64,000 nt of DNA from Lepidurus packardi (Eukaryota > Arthropoda > Branchiopoda > Notostraca > Triopsidae). Both the position numbers and the translations under genes were made by a program. Under the pieces are notes generated by a model. The model had not been told where the DNA came from and made no database searches. It worked only from the letters and a program-made list of their open reading frames with translations. Position 1 is the first letter of the stretch. Every line of letters starts with the position of its first letter. The DNA lies in the NCBI GenBank assembly GCA_023053545.1, contig JAKZAN010000006.1, positions 5,275,001-5,339,000 of the forward strand, written 5' to 3'. Below are positions 43,915-56,900 of this stretch, piece after piece.

Positions 43915-45498
43915 ATGGCAAGTATTGGCTTAGATGATGAGCCTAATTGCCAGTCTCTCTCACACCTTTTTGACGAGGGTATGAAACTGTATGATGACTT
44001 ATGTACAACCTTGGAACCCTCAAATACCGCCGCTTATCAAGTAAAACACTAAAACAAAAATATATAAAATCATAACATGCGTTACAAGCCTTCATTACAC
44101 TACTTAACCTTCTATTCTGTTAGGATAAAGTGAAGAAAGGCATCCAGATGTTTGAGAAGGCAACTATGATGGTAAACGAGCTAAATATTTTCGCCAAAAA
44201 TGAAACTGTGGAAGAAGTTTCTACTGCAGATTTAAAGTTTTTCCTTCTACCAGTTATTTTAGGTAGTATACTGGACGTTTTATAGCTTATAATTCATTTA
44301 TAATTTATAGTTATACTTCACTATCTTATTTTAGCATTCATTTCGGATTCGACTCTAATTTTAATAAAAAAAAATTAGATTATTATGTTTAAAAAATTAA
44401 AAATTATGTTAATATGGACGTTAATAATTAACATTCTAAATTATTCCAGGCGATCTCAACCTGAAATTGAATGGCAAGGACCGGCTTTCGCTGGTCGAGA
44501 TCGGCGACGTGTATTACCGCGATTTCCTGGTCCGTTGCAAAGATTATGGCATCTCAGACGTGGAAATTCCTGCTCCTGAAGCTGCAGCTCAGCCTGAACC
44601 TCGTCGTCCGGGCCCCGTTGGCCTCATGGAAATGGCCAAAGAACGCGATGAGAAGATCCGCAAGCTCAAAGAGAAGAAGGAAATGGAAGCCAAGCTCATC
44701 GAGCTCAAACTCGCACTCGAAAACCCCTCCACTGATGACGATACACGCCGGCAATACTACCTCGGACTCGTTAAACAGTTTCTTTTCGCGGCCTTGGATG
44801 AAATCAAAGCGTTAGCGATGGAAAAGCCCATTCTGGAGCACATGGCCAAGATGAAAGGTGACAAGAAGTCAGAACATTCGCATAAAGACGCAGCCCATGC
44901 CAAGAAACCTCTCAAACCCATCATCATCACACGCGACGCCCTCCAAAAGCGAATTTATGGGTTAGGATACCCCAGTATTCCGGCCATGACTGTCGAAGAG
45001 TTGGTTAACCAACGCATGAAGGAGGGATGGTCAGTACTGTACTTCTTTATTGCATAATTACCTGCCAAATGTATTTTTATTACTTAAACTAATTTTTTCC
45101 TTGAATTTTAATTACATTTATTCATTAAACGATTGCGTTGATATTCCTTAGCTTTTTTCTTAGATTTTTGAATAGAGTTGAGAATGAGTTTTTAATTATT
45201 TTTTGAATTATATTTTGAATTATTTTTATGAAATTTTAATGAATAGGAATATTGAATTGATTTTTTTCGTTTTTTGAATAGGTATGATAACATGGGTGGA
45301 CAGGCAGGACAGCCAGTACCGCTGATGCAACAAGTTCTGGAAGGGGAAAACCCGATGAATCCAAAAGAACGTGAAGAAGTTGACAAAGAAGAGAATGTGG
45401 AAAAGGATGATGAAGAAACGCTGGGCCGAACACGAGCGTTTGATGACTGGAAAGACGAACATCGGAGAGGCTGGGGCAATCGCCATAACATGGGCTGA
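43915..45498 (+). CDS. IGBP1: IGBP1 / alpha4 / TAP42 homologue
   Basis: Four exons, 43915-44040, 44124-44262, 44450-45029, 45282-45498 (353 aa), all GT-AG with consistent phases. TAP42/alpha4 proteins bind the catalytic subunits of PP2A-type phosphatases, stabilise them and link them to TOR signalling in the cytoplasm. Family features: the N-terminal helical repeat region (LSHLFDEGMKLYDDL, KGIQMFEKATMMVNEL, LKFFLLPVILGDL), LVEIGDVYYRDFLVRCKDYGI, the basic helix AKERDEKIRKLKEKKEME, a central RRQYYLGLVKQFLFAALDEI segment, then ITRDALQKRIYGLGYPSIPAMTVEE and the acidic tail DDEETLGRTRAFDDWKDEHRRGWGNRHNMG. Length is normal for the family. The exon 3 donor (TG|GTCAGT) is slightly unusual, but the split Trp codon fits. 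Confidence 0.93.
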
Positions 45499-47621
45499 TT
45501 ATTTTTTTATTTTTTTTTCTCCCTTGAAAACGAACGTGAAAATGGGTCTGTGTTATATCTATCATTTGTGTCTGTAATAATATAAAATAACCCTCTATTC
45601 TGCAACAGATCCTAACCCTCTATTCCTTGTACGTTTTTGACTCCTTAGCCAACACAGTTCTCGTTGGACGTTGGAGGCTGAAAAGGCGTATTGTTGTGGA
45701 TCAAGCTGGAGCGGAATTAAGAGTCATATCGTTATGGAACATGCTACAAATACAACTTTTCGTGTTATGATTTGCTAAAGTGATGGACTTTTGAGTGTTT
45801 TATTAAGGAGGTGAATCAAAGATTCCCAAACGCTACGAGAATGAATTGGTTTTTGAGGATTATTACTTGAAAACGTAAACAATACAAAATGTTGAATGAA
45901 TTTGTGCAGTAATAGCTGTAATTCATTGCTAGATTGTCAGAAACTTGAGGTTTCCCATAGCGAAACATTGTCGTTACTAAATTTCACTAAATGTGTTACT
46001 AATTTTGATTCGTCTAGTGGTTTGGCAAAGGATTCCTTAGATTTGTTCGGCAAACTCGAGATATCTATCGTCCTGGAGTATAAATTATGTTTCTTTGGAT
46101 GCGTTTCGACCTTCTGACAGTTGTTTGTTCACGGCGCGTTCTTTAAAGCGTTAGATACAGTTTAAACTGGAAGCAATAGACCAAAAGACTTGCCAAAAGG
46201 ACTCACTTTGCGGCACAGTGCCGGTTTTGGGAAAGCTTGAAAGAACCTTATCTAGGAAAAGCCTTAAACAAACAGGTTGGGACCAGAAAGGGACAGGATG
46301 GGTTATTGTGAACGCTTCCCCAGTGTGAAACCCAAATTTGTAGCTTTCGCCGAACTCTGGTTCTACAAGGTTCTGCGAGTTTCTGCGAGGGTATATAGAG
46401 TTCATATAAGCTCCCTTGACATCTCTGTTTGACGGAAAATTGGGAGATGACGCAGTTTGGGTAAATGACACCTGTCAAGGGACGCTTCGTTAGGTTAAGA
46501 CAGTTAGTTAGACCCGGAATTTTAGAGATGAGAAGTTCTGTTTGCTAATATTGTTCACCAAGTTTTAGTTTGCCACGCAAATTTGCTAACAGTTTGGGGC
46601 CCGTTTTTGAGAGATTACAAGCCTTGTTTACATCCTCAGATGGCTTGATTCATCGCTTTATTAACGTATTGCCTTCATAATAGGTAGTATGGATGAATAC
46701 CAGCTCGCATTTTGGAGCACGAGTGATGTATAGACGGGTTCAATAAAAATTTGCTAATGACAGTTGGGGGCTAAGCTATTCGAACATGTGAGAACAGCGC
46801 GGTAGCTTCTCAAAACGCTAGGCAAAGCTCTCGCCGTTCATTTGAAACCCCAAACCCTTACCAAAACTAAATTGCCTTTTTGCTATGTGTTGGGCTTTGG
46901 GACTATTGGTTCTTGTTTGCAGAGGACGAGCGGCATGTACCCAGAAAATAGTGTGTGCAGGAGTTCCATTTCCCGGCCAAGATCTCCAGAAACCGCGCCT
47001 TTCTGTAGACAATGAAACGATTTTGACAAATTTATAGGTCTTCTGCTTTTCGTTGTGTGTTTTTTGCTACATGGTTAGCCTAAAGACGCGAGGCCGAAAG
47101 CGTTAGGGTCATTTTATACTTTTCTTTCCTAAGGTAACAGTAAACTCCGTTTCTTGTTCGAACCAGGAAGAACAGTGGTTGGGCTCTTCTCCTTTGCTAG
47201 GATTTCGTTGCTTTTGTTTTTTTATTTAGCAAAGACTAGGATATCTAGGTGGAGAACATAGCTCTACACGTGTAAGCAATACTTTGGGGAGAACCGTTGC
47301 GGAGTTTGTATTGCCAGTCTACGGCGGGACGTTGAGGTGAACGAAAGTTGAGCCATGTTCTCTGTAACCTTGTAAATATTGGGTGAAAAATTAAAACTAC
47401 GACTTGCGACTTGTTAGTGCGTTTAGAAGGAAAAATTGTACAGGATTCTGACGCCAAAACAAGGGATTTAATTTTTTGCGTGGGTTCAACTAATTGTACA
47501 TAGCCTAAGTTGACTTATACTCTTCTTCCCCTTACCGTGCGTACTTCTACTTCAAATTCTTTTTTATTTTGGCTCGTCCTCAACCAAGTAACCGAAGCTG
47601 GAAGGCATAGAACGTCATATC
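45499..47621. other. Intergenic between IGBP1 and Bicaudal-C
   Basis: No supportable gene on either strand. The 5' UTR of the Bicaudal-C gene must lie near the right end. Confidence 0.35.
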
Positions 47622-50600
47622 ATGGGCCACGTGCTTATAGAAGATGAGTCAGGCATATCCGAAAGCTCTTTGTCCATCAGCAGCAGGGATGGCTACCGTC
47701 CTAACGGCGAACGTACCGATGGCCTGTACGAAGAACGATTCCGGGTAGATCGACGCAAATTGGAATCTATGTTGGGGGGTAAGAACCTTTAATTATCTTC
47801 CATGAGGCATTACTCTCTCATTGGTTTCATTTTCGATCCCGTATGGCTTTTCCTGGGTATTTCCATCATGTACTTTGTGTATTGCCTCCATATTGCTATT
47901 TTTAGCTTACGTTTGCACTGCTTGTAACCTCTTTGTCTTTAGGAGGTCCTGAGGAGAATGGTGACGTGGCTGAGCGTTTTTTTCGCAGAGTAAGTTATAT
48001 ATTTCCTACTTGATCCAGACAAGTTTCTTCGTCTCTTTCTAACCCTAAACGAAAATGTGATCTTTTCACTCTAAACGTGCCTCCTCCCCATTTGATACTT
48101 TCGATGGCTTTGACTAGGGTCACGTCACACTTTGCCGCCTCCTTTTCCTCCAAGTTTTTTTTTTTTGCTATCCCTAGGCTGGGGGACTTGCAACTCCACC
48201 TCTTCCCACGGTTATAGGGAGCTCCCAATGTTTAGCAATATGGAGTAGGGGTTCATTTTGAGTTTGCATTCCAGCTTATTGGGAGTCTTCGTGGGTACAA
48301 GAAAGTTTAGTACGGCCTTTTGGGGTGGTACCTTTTCCTAGTTCTGGGTATCTGCATAAATAGGGTGAAGGGCAAGGGATCAGGGATCAGTTTTTACAAG
48401 TGCATCAGAGTGCTAAAGAGTACCGTGATTGTCTCATCTCTTAATCAAAAGATTTTTTGTTGAGTTCAACTGTTAAGTAGCTTTAAGGTTAATTGGCTTT
48501 TACTGTTTACAATGAACAGTGCATTTAGTGACAATAATTGTGTGCCACCATGGTTACGCTTCTTAAATTTAGTGAAGGTAATTAACCTTTTGGGTTTTTT
48601 CTTGAAACCGAAAGAAAAAGAAGGGGGAAGGGGGAGGAGGGAGGGGGGAAGAAAGAAAGAGAGGGAAAGGGAGAAGGGAGGGGGAAAAAGGGGAAAGAAA
48701 GAGGGAGGAAAGGAAAGGAGAAAGGGGGGAGGGAGAAAAAGGGGGAAAGGGGAAGGGAGGAAAGAAAAAGGAGGAAGGGAAGGGGAAAGGGGAAGGAAGG
48801 AAAAAGAAGGGAAAGGGGGGGGGAGGAGGGGGAAAGGGAGGGGAGAAGAGGGGGAGGGGAGAAGAGGGGAGAAAAGGGGACGGGGTTTGATGTCTCTTTT
48901 TATGGTTCTTGTCCTTGTTTTCGTTGTTTTGGTGTCTTGAAGAACCTAAATTGCGATCGTTTTGTCGGTATTTAGATCCTCATGTGCGGGTCGTGGGGGG
49001 CATGGAATCTGTGCATGCGGCTCGAGAGCGTATTATGGCAGTTTTGGATACTCGAGTATGTTTCATTTAACTAACGAAAAGAAATAGGGAATAGTATGCA
49101 GTTAAGGATAGAGGTTTGAGTTAACGGCTTCGTGTTTTCTTTCGTTTCCGTTGGGTTTTGTAGCAAACGAGTCGCGTGACAATGAAGATTGAAGTGTCTT
49201 GGACCGATCATAGTCATTTGATTGGACGCTCGGGCAATACGATTAGCCGCGTTATGGAGGATACTGGCTGCCACATTCACTTTCCGGACTCGAACCGGAC
49301 CAACGCATCGGAAAAGTCAAATCAAGTTTCCATCACAGGCGAGATGGGTGGCGTGGAGCGGGCCAGGGCTCGAATCAGGGTAAGTCGCAATCCAAATTTC
49401 ATTGTTGCAGTGTGTAGAGTTGAAGTCCATGTTCATCGAAATGGCATTCTGGCAGCTGGAGAAACTAAATTCAGTGTTGGGGACTTTCATTATTGCTTGC
49501 TAACGTTGTGGCTTGCGAGAAGAAGAGATTAACAATGAAATTGCGTGGATTGTAACAGATCTTTTGGATTTTTTTTGTTTCTTTTGGATCCAGGAACTTA
49601 TGCCCATTATTTTGACGTTTGAAGTCCCTAATACTGGGCAAGATCTAGGACTGGACAACACTCATTTTCTAATTGTGCAAGCGAGCTCAACATATGGCGT
49701 TACCATCAATGTACGTCATAAGTCGCGAGGAAGTGCAGGTACCATTGCTATCAAGGGATCGGACTGGGAAGTGGAGAAACTCAAAGAAGCCACCCGACGA
49801 TTGTTGTGCTTCTTTTGCCCCATGGTAAGTACTTACTTTTCTTCACTTCTCCGAAATCTTGAAAAGTTTTCTTTTTATGAGTTAATTGAAGTTTTATTCA
49901 TTCATTTCTCATTCCTTTCTATGAATGAGTTAAAAGACGTTTGGTTTTCTTGGGGAATTTTGAGTGTTCCAAGTTGAATAGTATTCAGTTTTGAAGGCTT
50001 TGAAGATATATAATTTGAATAGTTAATTTAGATTTGGGTTTGGAAGTTTCGATTGTTGGATTAGAGCGAGGAGTTTTGATTCAGCTTAACAATTGTTCGT
50101 GCAAATCCTTGTTTACGTAGCAAATTAATATATGAAATCCTTGTTTACATTTCGTGTTCTTTGAGTTTCAGATGGCTGAGATGGTTCAGATTACATTGGA
50201 GATCTCCCCTACACACCATGCGGTGGTTCTAGGCCACAACGGAGTCAACATTTCCAACATTATGAAGATGACCAACACGAGGATCATGCACCTGGATCCT
50301 CATGACTCCAACACCCCGCCCTTACGACGGGGAACGTTTACCATAAACGGCTGCATTGACAACGTGCTGCTAGCACGTCAGAAACTCATTGTAAGTCAAT
50401 CCAAGTTCTGTTTCATCCAAGTTTTATTAGATTCGTAAACAATCTTTTTCGCTTTTAGGGCTCTTTACCTGTTATACTCATGTTCGATCTAAGGGAAGAA
50501 GCCGAGCCCGAGCCTCAGGTGCTGGCGCAGTTAATGAAGACCCATAGCGTTTTAATACAAATTAAGCCAAAGCCTAAGCAGACTATCAAGACAGTGATCA

Positions 50601-52447
50601 TTAAAGGGATCGAATTCAACGCGGGTAAGTTTGTTTGGATTGACTACCAATAGTTACTTCATTCTTATCCTACTATTACTAATTAATTATTACTATTAAT
50701 AATTATTACTACTTACTATGTATTACTAACTTACTATTAAAGTATTGATTAGCACTCAATAGGTTACTGTTACTGATTATTCAAGATTATTGGTAGGAAA
50801 CATCTATGAAGCTCGAAGGCGGTTGTTGGGCTGTATGGAGGATGATCCAATCAGGGCCAGCATTCCATCGGCTTATTATCCCTCAATGCCAAGCGAGAGT
50901 TACAGTAATTGAACTTAATTTAAATTGTCTTTTTTACTGATTTTCCCGATAAATTTTTTATGAATTTCAATGTTTTGACTTGTTTGGCTGTTCCAGATTG
51001 GGTTATGTCAGGTATTGCGCCACACCCTGTAGTCAATCCTGGCCAGTTCATATCCAATGAAAGTTATAGTCCCATTACGGAGCAGAATTACCCCGCGCGA
51101 TCTCCTACAATCAATGCTTGTACACGTAATACTTCCTTTACGTTCACTAAAACTGCACGTTGGTTATTAAATTCTAATGAATTTATGTATTCCTAATTTA
51201 CTTCATTCAATTTTTAATCTTTAATTCCTGATTTACTTTTCCTGATTTTACTTCAAACCATCGTAATTTGTTTACATAACTATTTTCTTTATTTTGTTTG
51301 TACTTATACATGTATTTTTATTTATTTGTATTTTAGATCCAAGTTCCGGGTTCCCGACGTATACGAATGGCGTCACACAAACTCAAGAACAACCTGATGG
51401 CCTTTCCCGTAAATCGCTTTTCGTTATCTTGACTCCAAACTGGTTTTTTTCTTTTCGCTTGCCAATTTTCCCTTTTTATCTTGTCAAATGTCCTTGTTAA
51501 TTCCTTCTTGGCATGACATGGCATAGCTTATTTGCATTCATTTATCTTGTCTAGAGCTTAATTCAAAGATCAACGAGTTGCATGACGGCTTTGAACCGGG
51601 TTGGGAAGCTAAATTGCTTGAAAAAGTACCTGTGGATTTGAGCGTGGCTGGGCAGAAGTACTTGCAGGCTTTGCATGGTTGGTGTTTTTTGTTTTTATTT
51701 GACTTTCTAATGGTCGCTCCTTTTAAAGCTTCCAATTTCGGCTCCGCTCAACTGCGCTTGTAAAACCTGATACTTTTCTACCCGTTTGTGTAGTCCTGAA
51801 ACAAAACCCGTCTCCGCACGTGCCTCGTGTCCCCACCAATGCCTTCAGTGGGTACGGTTTCAGTTCGTCGGTGGCTGTGACCACCAAGACGGCTTCCAGC
51901 AAAATCTCAGATGAAATGCCAACTATTGGAGTCTGGGCTGGTACACCCGCCTCGGGCGCTACTGCTGTCATTAAGCGCAATCGCAGTGATTTTGGCGATT
52001 TGCGGAGCCTCGCTAATGCCCCCGCTCATTCTACCAGTAATTCCGTGGCCGAAGTCTTGCAAGAACTTGATATCATACACTACAATGGTAAGGCTAAACT
52101 CGGCTCCTTTTTACTACTATTGCAAATGTATTTCCCTCTTGTTTCTTATGGTCTTTCGAATTGAAATTACCTCAGACTTTTACCCCAAATTCCGAGCATT
52201 CATTCCAGGTTTCATTGCAAATTTTACAGAGCTTTTCCGAAAAGAAGACGTGGACTTTGAGATTTTCCTCACCTTGACTGAACTGGACCTTGAGCGGTTA
52301 GGTGTCAAGTCGTTTGGCGTGCGGCGGAAGATCGCCAAAAGGATCGAGGAGCTGCAGAAGATCCATTGCAGCAATGATTCTCCAACGGTGACGAAATTCC
52401 GACAGATTTCGGCCGCTCCTGGGGCGGAGCGACCTCGTCAGAAGTAG
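47622..52447 (+). CDS. BicC: Bicaudal-C family KH-SAM RNA-binding protein
   Basis: Visible exons: 47622-47778, 47943-47989, 48976-49055, 49164-49379, 49594-49824, 50172-50390, 50459-50624, 50797-50904, 50997-51125, 51337-51408, 51555-51677, 51794-52087, 52209-52447. The order is an N-terminus with YEERFRVDRRKLESML; the second half of KH1 (DPHVRVVGGMESVHAARERI); KH2 with the GRSG loop and HIHFPDSNRTN; KH-like spacer segments; KH3 (HHAVVLGHNGVNISNIM); a low-complexity linker; and a C-terminal SAM domain (VAEVLQELDIIHY... FLTLTELDLERLGV). BicC represses or destabilises target mRNAs, recruits CCR4-NOT and polymerises through SAM. The exon for the first half of KH1 (IAWPSKLKIGAKSKK in relatives) was not found between 47990 and 48975; the phases on each side (0 and 1) require one. 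About 693 aa are visible. Confidence 0.9.
48610..48885 (+). repeat. Polypurine (G/A) tract in a BicC intron
   Basis: About 275 bases are almost purely G and A on the plus strand, with many GGGG runs and mirror-like GGGAAAGGG blocks. It can form triplex or quadruplex structures. The open frame through it is an artefact of composition. It sits exactly in the interval where the KH1 exon is missing. Confidence 0.9.
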
Positions 52448-53336
52448 TTTACATCTTAATTCCCCAGTCAACTAGCTTTTGTTTTGTTTTTTTTGGTTTA
52501 GTTTGCTCTCCATTTACCTGTATTCCTACCGGAAAGACGTCAACACTAAGCTTTGCCTTTAGAAAGTTCCCTTTTGCATGTCCCATCCACCTTTTTCTAT
52601 GGACTTACTTCTCATTCTACGCCTATTTCGTGCCTTTTCCTGACTTCGTACCGTGTTTCTACCACAGACTATATAGTAACAGCCAAAAAGTCTTGTTTTA
52701 CCATTATGTCTACAGTACCCAGCTTCTTTTGACTTTTTTCTTGGTCTTTGGACGGATGGAAAAGTTCCTAATCTCCTTATAAGACAAAACGCTCATTTTT
52801 TAAGACAGAAATCAAAAACATATTGGTAGGAATTTTTTGCCTTCCTTATTACTTACCACACACACACACTCTATATACAGTAAAAGACTATTGCATGCGT
52901 CTTATTACTGAAAACTCATACTTATAATTACGTTTTTTCCCCCCATCCAATTTTTAGTACTATTTTTGGGCGTTGGTTTGCAACCTTGTTTACTATTTGC
53001 TTCCATTTTTTTTTTGGTCTTCTATTGTGTTTGATGGTGCCATTTTGTTGCTTTTTATTATGTGGGCTTCCATTGCTTCAACAGTCAACTGGATTTCACA
53101 GATTTGCTGTTTTGTGTCAATTTTTTTAACTTATTTTTGTGGTGATTTCTTGTTGCGAGTGAGTTGGTTTATATTGTTATTCCATTCCAGTTCCTAAATC
53201 AATGATCAAAATTTTGTTGGCCCCAGAGTCGTTAATATATCGGAATACGCTTTCTGCATGCAATTAAAGAAAAAAAATTTTAAAATTATTTTGAAATCGG
53301 GGAAAAAGAAGCGAATAATTGGGAAATTAACGATTA
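52448..53336. other. BicC 3' UTR and intergenic
   Basis: T-rich sequence, probably including the BicC 3' UTR. No canonical AATAAA is obvious. A hydrophobic 74-codon frame at 52973-53197 arises from T-richness and is not called. Confidence 0.35.
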
Positions 53337-53669
53337 CCCAAGTAGCACAAGTTGGTCGAAGGAACGTCTGTTTCTGACCTTTAACGTCAAAAAGTGACGT
53401 TATTTCAACGTTGCAAAGACATACAATTTGCAATCTTTGGTAATCTTTTAATCGTTGGGGAAAGAAAAATCCCCGTAGGACTATATACTTGACTCTGAGC
53501 AACGTTGTTTCGACCTAAAACGGACGATACCTTGGACGTCTAAATTTGACGATTATACAACGTAAAGGTGACATACAATTTGCAGCGTCTTAACGTCACA
53601 AAGTGACGTCAATTTCAGACGTCGGTGACGTCATTTCAACCATTTATCGACCAACTTGTGCTACTTGGG
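53337..53669. mobile_element. MITE with perfect 22-bp terminal inverted repeats
   Basis: The left end CCCAAGTAGCACAAGTTGGT (53337) is exactly inverted at the right end (to 53669), with 22 bp perfect. TA flanks both sides. The 333-bp interior has no coding frame but repeated AACGTCA/TGACGTT and CATACAATTTGCA motifs. This is a miniature inverted-repeat transposable element, probably of a superfamily with TA target duplication (assignment uncertain). Confidence 0.85.
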
Positions 53670-53971
53670 TAGTTTGTTGCTCACCGTCGTTTTTTGTTCT
53701 GATCTAATCACGATTGTTTTATCAGGCGTGAAAGAATGCTTATAATAAGACTGGGAAACGGCGTAATCACCTTGCGTTTTGGCAGTAATCTGTAAAGCTT
53801 ATCGTGTGACGGAGCAGAGAAGTTGATAAGACGCAAAGCAGAGCATCCAGAATTGGTATAAAATGATTACATCGTTTTCATTTTGCCACTCCCAAGTTTC
53901 TTTCGTCAAGACTTGGAAGTAGTCTACCTGACCGTCCTAAAGTATTGAGTGACAAAATTACTGTTTCAGAA

Positions 53972-56900
53972 ATGGAACGCTTAAGAGGAACGTGGATTAT
54001 CTCGTGGTTGAGTCTTTTTGTGTTCATCGTAACCAACGGGCCAAACTTCGTAGAAAGTGCAGGTTAGATTAACGACCGTTTGGATCTTTAGAGGGGAAAA
54101 CTAAAGTGCTTCTTCTTTAGGGTGTGGGCTGACCTTCCTTAATAACGATACGTCCGTGCCATCGAACAGCCAATTCAATATGGAGGAAACGACTTCCGTG
54201 GGATATGAGTTCATGCAAGTACAAGTCATAGATGGTACGTATTTTTTGAAAATTGCTTCTATGATTTACTTACTTGTGATTGTGGGTCTAAGATCGATCA
54301 AATGTTGAATCTACTAATGCTGCCAAGTCTTGTTAACGGGAGAATTCCGTACAATTTGTGTTGTTCAACCTTTTGATTGATTAAGACCACGGTGAACTGC
54401 AAGTAGATGATCATTTTTGTCAAAAGAACAATAGATGGCACTGATGTCATGAGAACGCATCAACTTTAAACAACCTTTGTAACAAAATTTAGGAGACCTT
54501 TAGCGATAACTGTATTTTATTTGTAAAATATCTGAATAAAAATACATTCATAGGCTGCGTCAAAAGATTTAGATATAGGATTTATTGAAAATTTTAATAA
54601 CTTATTCAACTTATGAACATTTTAAAATAATCATCCTGGCATTATAAAGAAACCCTTAGCCGTGTTTTTGGATACGTTTACTCTGTATTATAATTCTAAA
54701 GCGCGTCTTTGTTGTGTAAACCGTTAATGTTTTTGTTAGTAAAAGTTTTTTTTTTTATAAGCGTTTATCTTTTTTTTTTCGTAAGGTGACGCCACATTTG
54801 CCGGTGATACTTATTTGGGTTTGAAACCCCTGGATTCCGGCAATTTCGCATACAGTTTGCAACTCATAAAGCCTATTGGCGATGACTATGATAGCGTAAG
54901 CACGCAATATACCTTTTCTTAGTTGCTTATTAGGTTGATAGGTAATCACATTTTCTTGTTGTAGAGTATTATCGCTGCCCTGACTGGTTCCATATCCTTA
55001 ACTTGTAACGACGGTAGTTCCATTCCAGACGGCTATATCGTAAATAACAAAGCTAACCACATTTTATCACATAATATACTAGTTTTACTTTGTAGGTGGT
55101 TGTCCTGATTGACGAGGAGAATACACACACTCCTGAGTTTTCAGTTCCATCTATTACTATGGATTTGGCGCAAAATTTGCCTGTTGGCCTCGATCTCCGG
55201 CAGTATTACTCTCCCGACGAGAGCCCATTTTACGCAATAGATGGAGATCGTGACGGCACCGATAGTAGCACTGTCACTTTCAGCATCGATTCGGAGTTCT
55301 TGGAAGTGACCAAAACCGTTTCAACGGTCGAGTACGTGGATCTCGCTACCAATATCAAGTTCTTAAAGTACACGCCAGTGATTATCCTTAAGAAGTCCTT
55401 AGAACTCGCCCCTGATACGTTCAGTGCTATTCTAACAGCTTCTGTAAGTTCCTAGTCGTACTTTTCCCTTCCTAACAAATACGACTAGGAACTTATTAAA
55501 ATAAGTTCTCACTTTCCGCAGGACAAAGGCGAACCATCAAAAAGCAGCACTTTAGAGGTTACAATCAACGTAAAATCGGCCAACGACGGTCCTCCCAAGT
55601 TTAGCGAGCCTTACTACACCTCCGAAGTTCTACAAACTACCGTAAGATGGGTCTCATTCCAGGATATTTGAATCTCTAACTGAAACGAATTTATTTAAGG
55701 TGGCTGGCACTAAATTAGACATACTTCCGAATCAAATCCATGCTTCAGCCAATGCTGACGATAGTGTTGCACTAACATTCACAATAATTGATCAACCTGC
55801 GAGTAAGAACCTAAGAAATTACTGCAATCAAACGACGGCGTTTACAACAGATTATCAATTAGATGGTCCGCAGTTCAGTCTTCAAGCTGATGGAAATAAT
55901 GTTGAATTGTCTCTTGACAACGATGTGGATCCTTCATGGCCTGAGAAAGTCGTCCATGTCGTAATCCAAGTAACGGTTTTCCTCTGATAAACAAAAAGAT
56001 AATTCAACGCCAATAATAGACAAGACAATTATAAGAGCTTTCGTTTAAATACTAGGCTACGCGCGTAGATAACCCTGCAAAGACTGACACAGTGGCTGTA
56101 ACCATCATTTTCACGGATCTGGTAACGACAACCACAAGTACGACCCCTACTACGCCCGCAACCACCACGCTTTGCCCCACTGAACCGTCTGTCACTTGTC
56201 TGCCTTGCACGACTGAACTTCCTGTTACATGCCCAGAACCTATCCCGTGCCCAACTGTAACTACCCTTGAGCCTGTGACATGTCCTCCTGTAACTACTGT
56301 TGAACCCGTGACATGTCCGACTGTATCGACTCTTGAACCCGTGACATGTCCGACTGTAGCGCCACCCGAACCGGTGACATGTCCAACTGTAGCGCCACCC
56401 GAACCGGTGACATGTCCAACTGTAGCGCCACCCGAACCGGTGACATGTCCGATTGTAACTACTGTTGAACCCGTGACATGTCCGACTGTAGCGCCACCCG
56501 AACCGGTGACATGTCCAACTGTAGCGCCACCCGAACCGGTGACATGTCCGATTGTAACTACTGTTGAACCCGTGACATGTCCGACTGTAGCGCCACCCGA
56601 ACCGGTGACATGTCCGACTGTAACACCGGAACCGGTGACGTGTCCAGTTTGCCCGTCTGCTGTTACGTGCCCGACCTTATCCACCTCCTCTGCAACCTCC
56701 TGCCCTGCCTGTACGTGTACCACCGACAGCATGTCTTCGTGTCCTACAGCTCCTCCTTGCCCTAACATCACCACCGAAAGCACGCCAATTACTTGTCCAA
56801 CGACTTCAACGGGTCCAAGCGATTCCACTTGTCCACCCTGCCCTACTTGGACGCCCACAGGTAAAAACGTCTTCTTTAGTCTGTCTCTTCTTCTTCGCTC

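Noticed and set aside
44471..44815. 114-codon frame overlapping IGBP1 exon 3
   Set aside because: It is a shifted-frame shadow of the conserved IGBP1 coding exon.
48512..48940. 142-codon plus-strand frame rich in Lys, Arg, Gly and Glu
   Set aside because: It is a pure composition artefact of the polypurine tract.
52973..53197. Hydrophobic 74-codon frame after Bicaudal-C
   Set aside because: T-rich 3' flank gives Phe/Leu-rich translations. There is no start context, splice support or similarity.
56052..56858. Long minus-strand open frame (268 codons) of VGHVTGSGG repeats
   Set aside because: It is the exact antisense of the 33-bp coding minisatellite. A 33-base period keeps all frames open, and the plus strand has the spliced gene.
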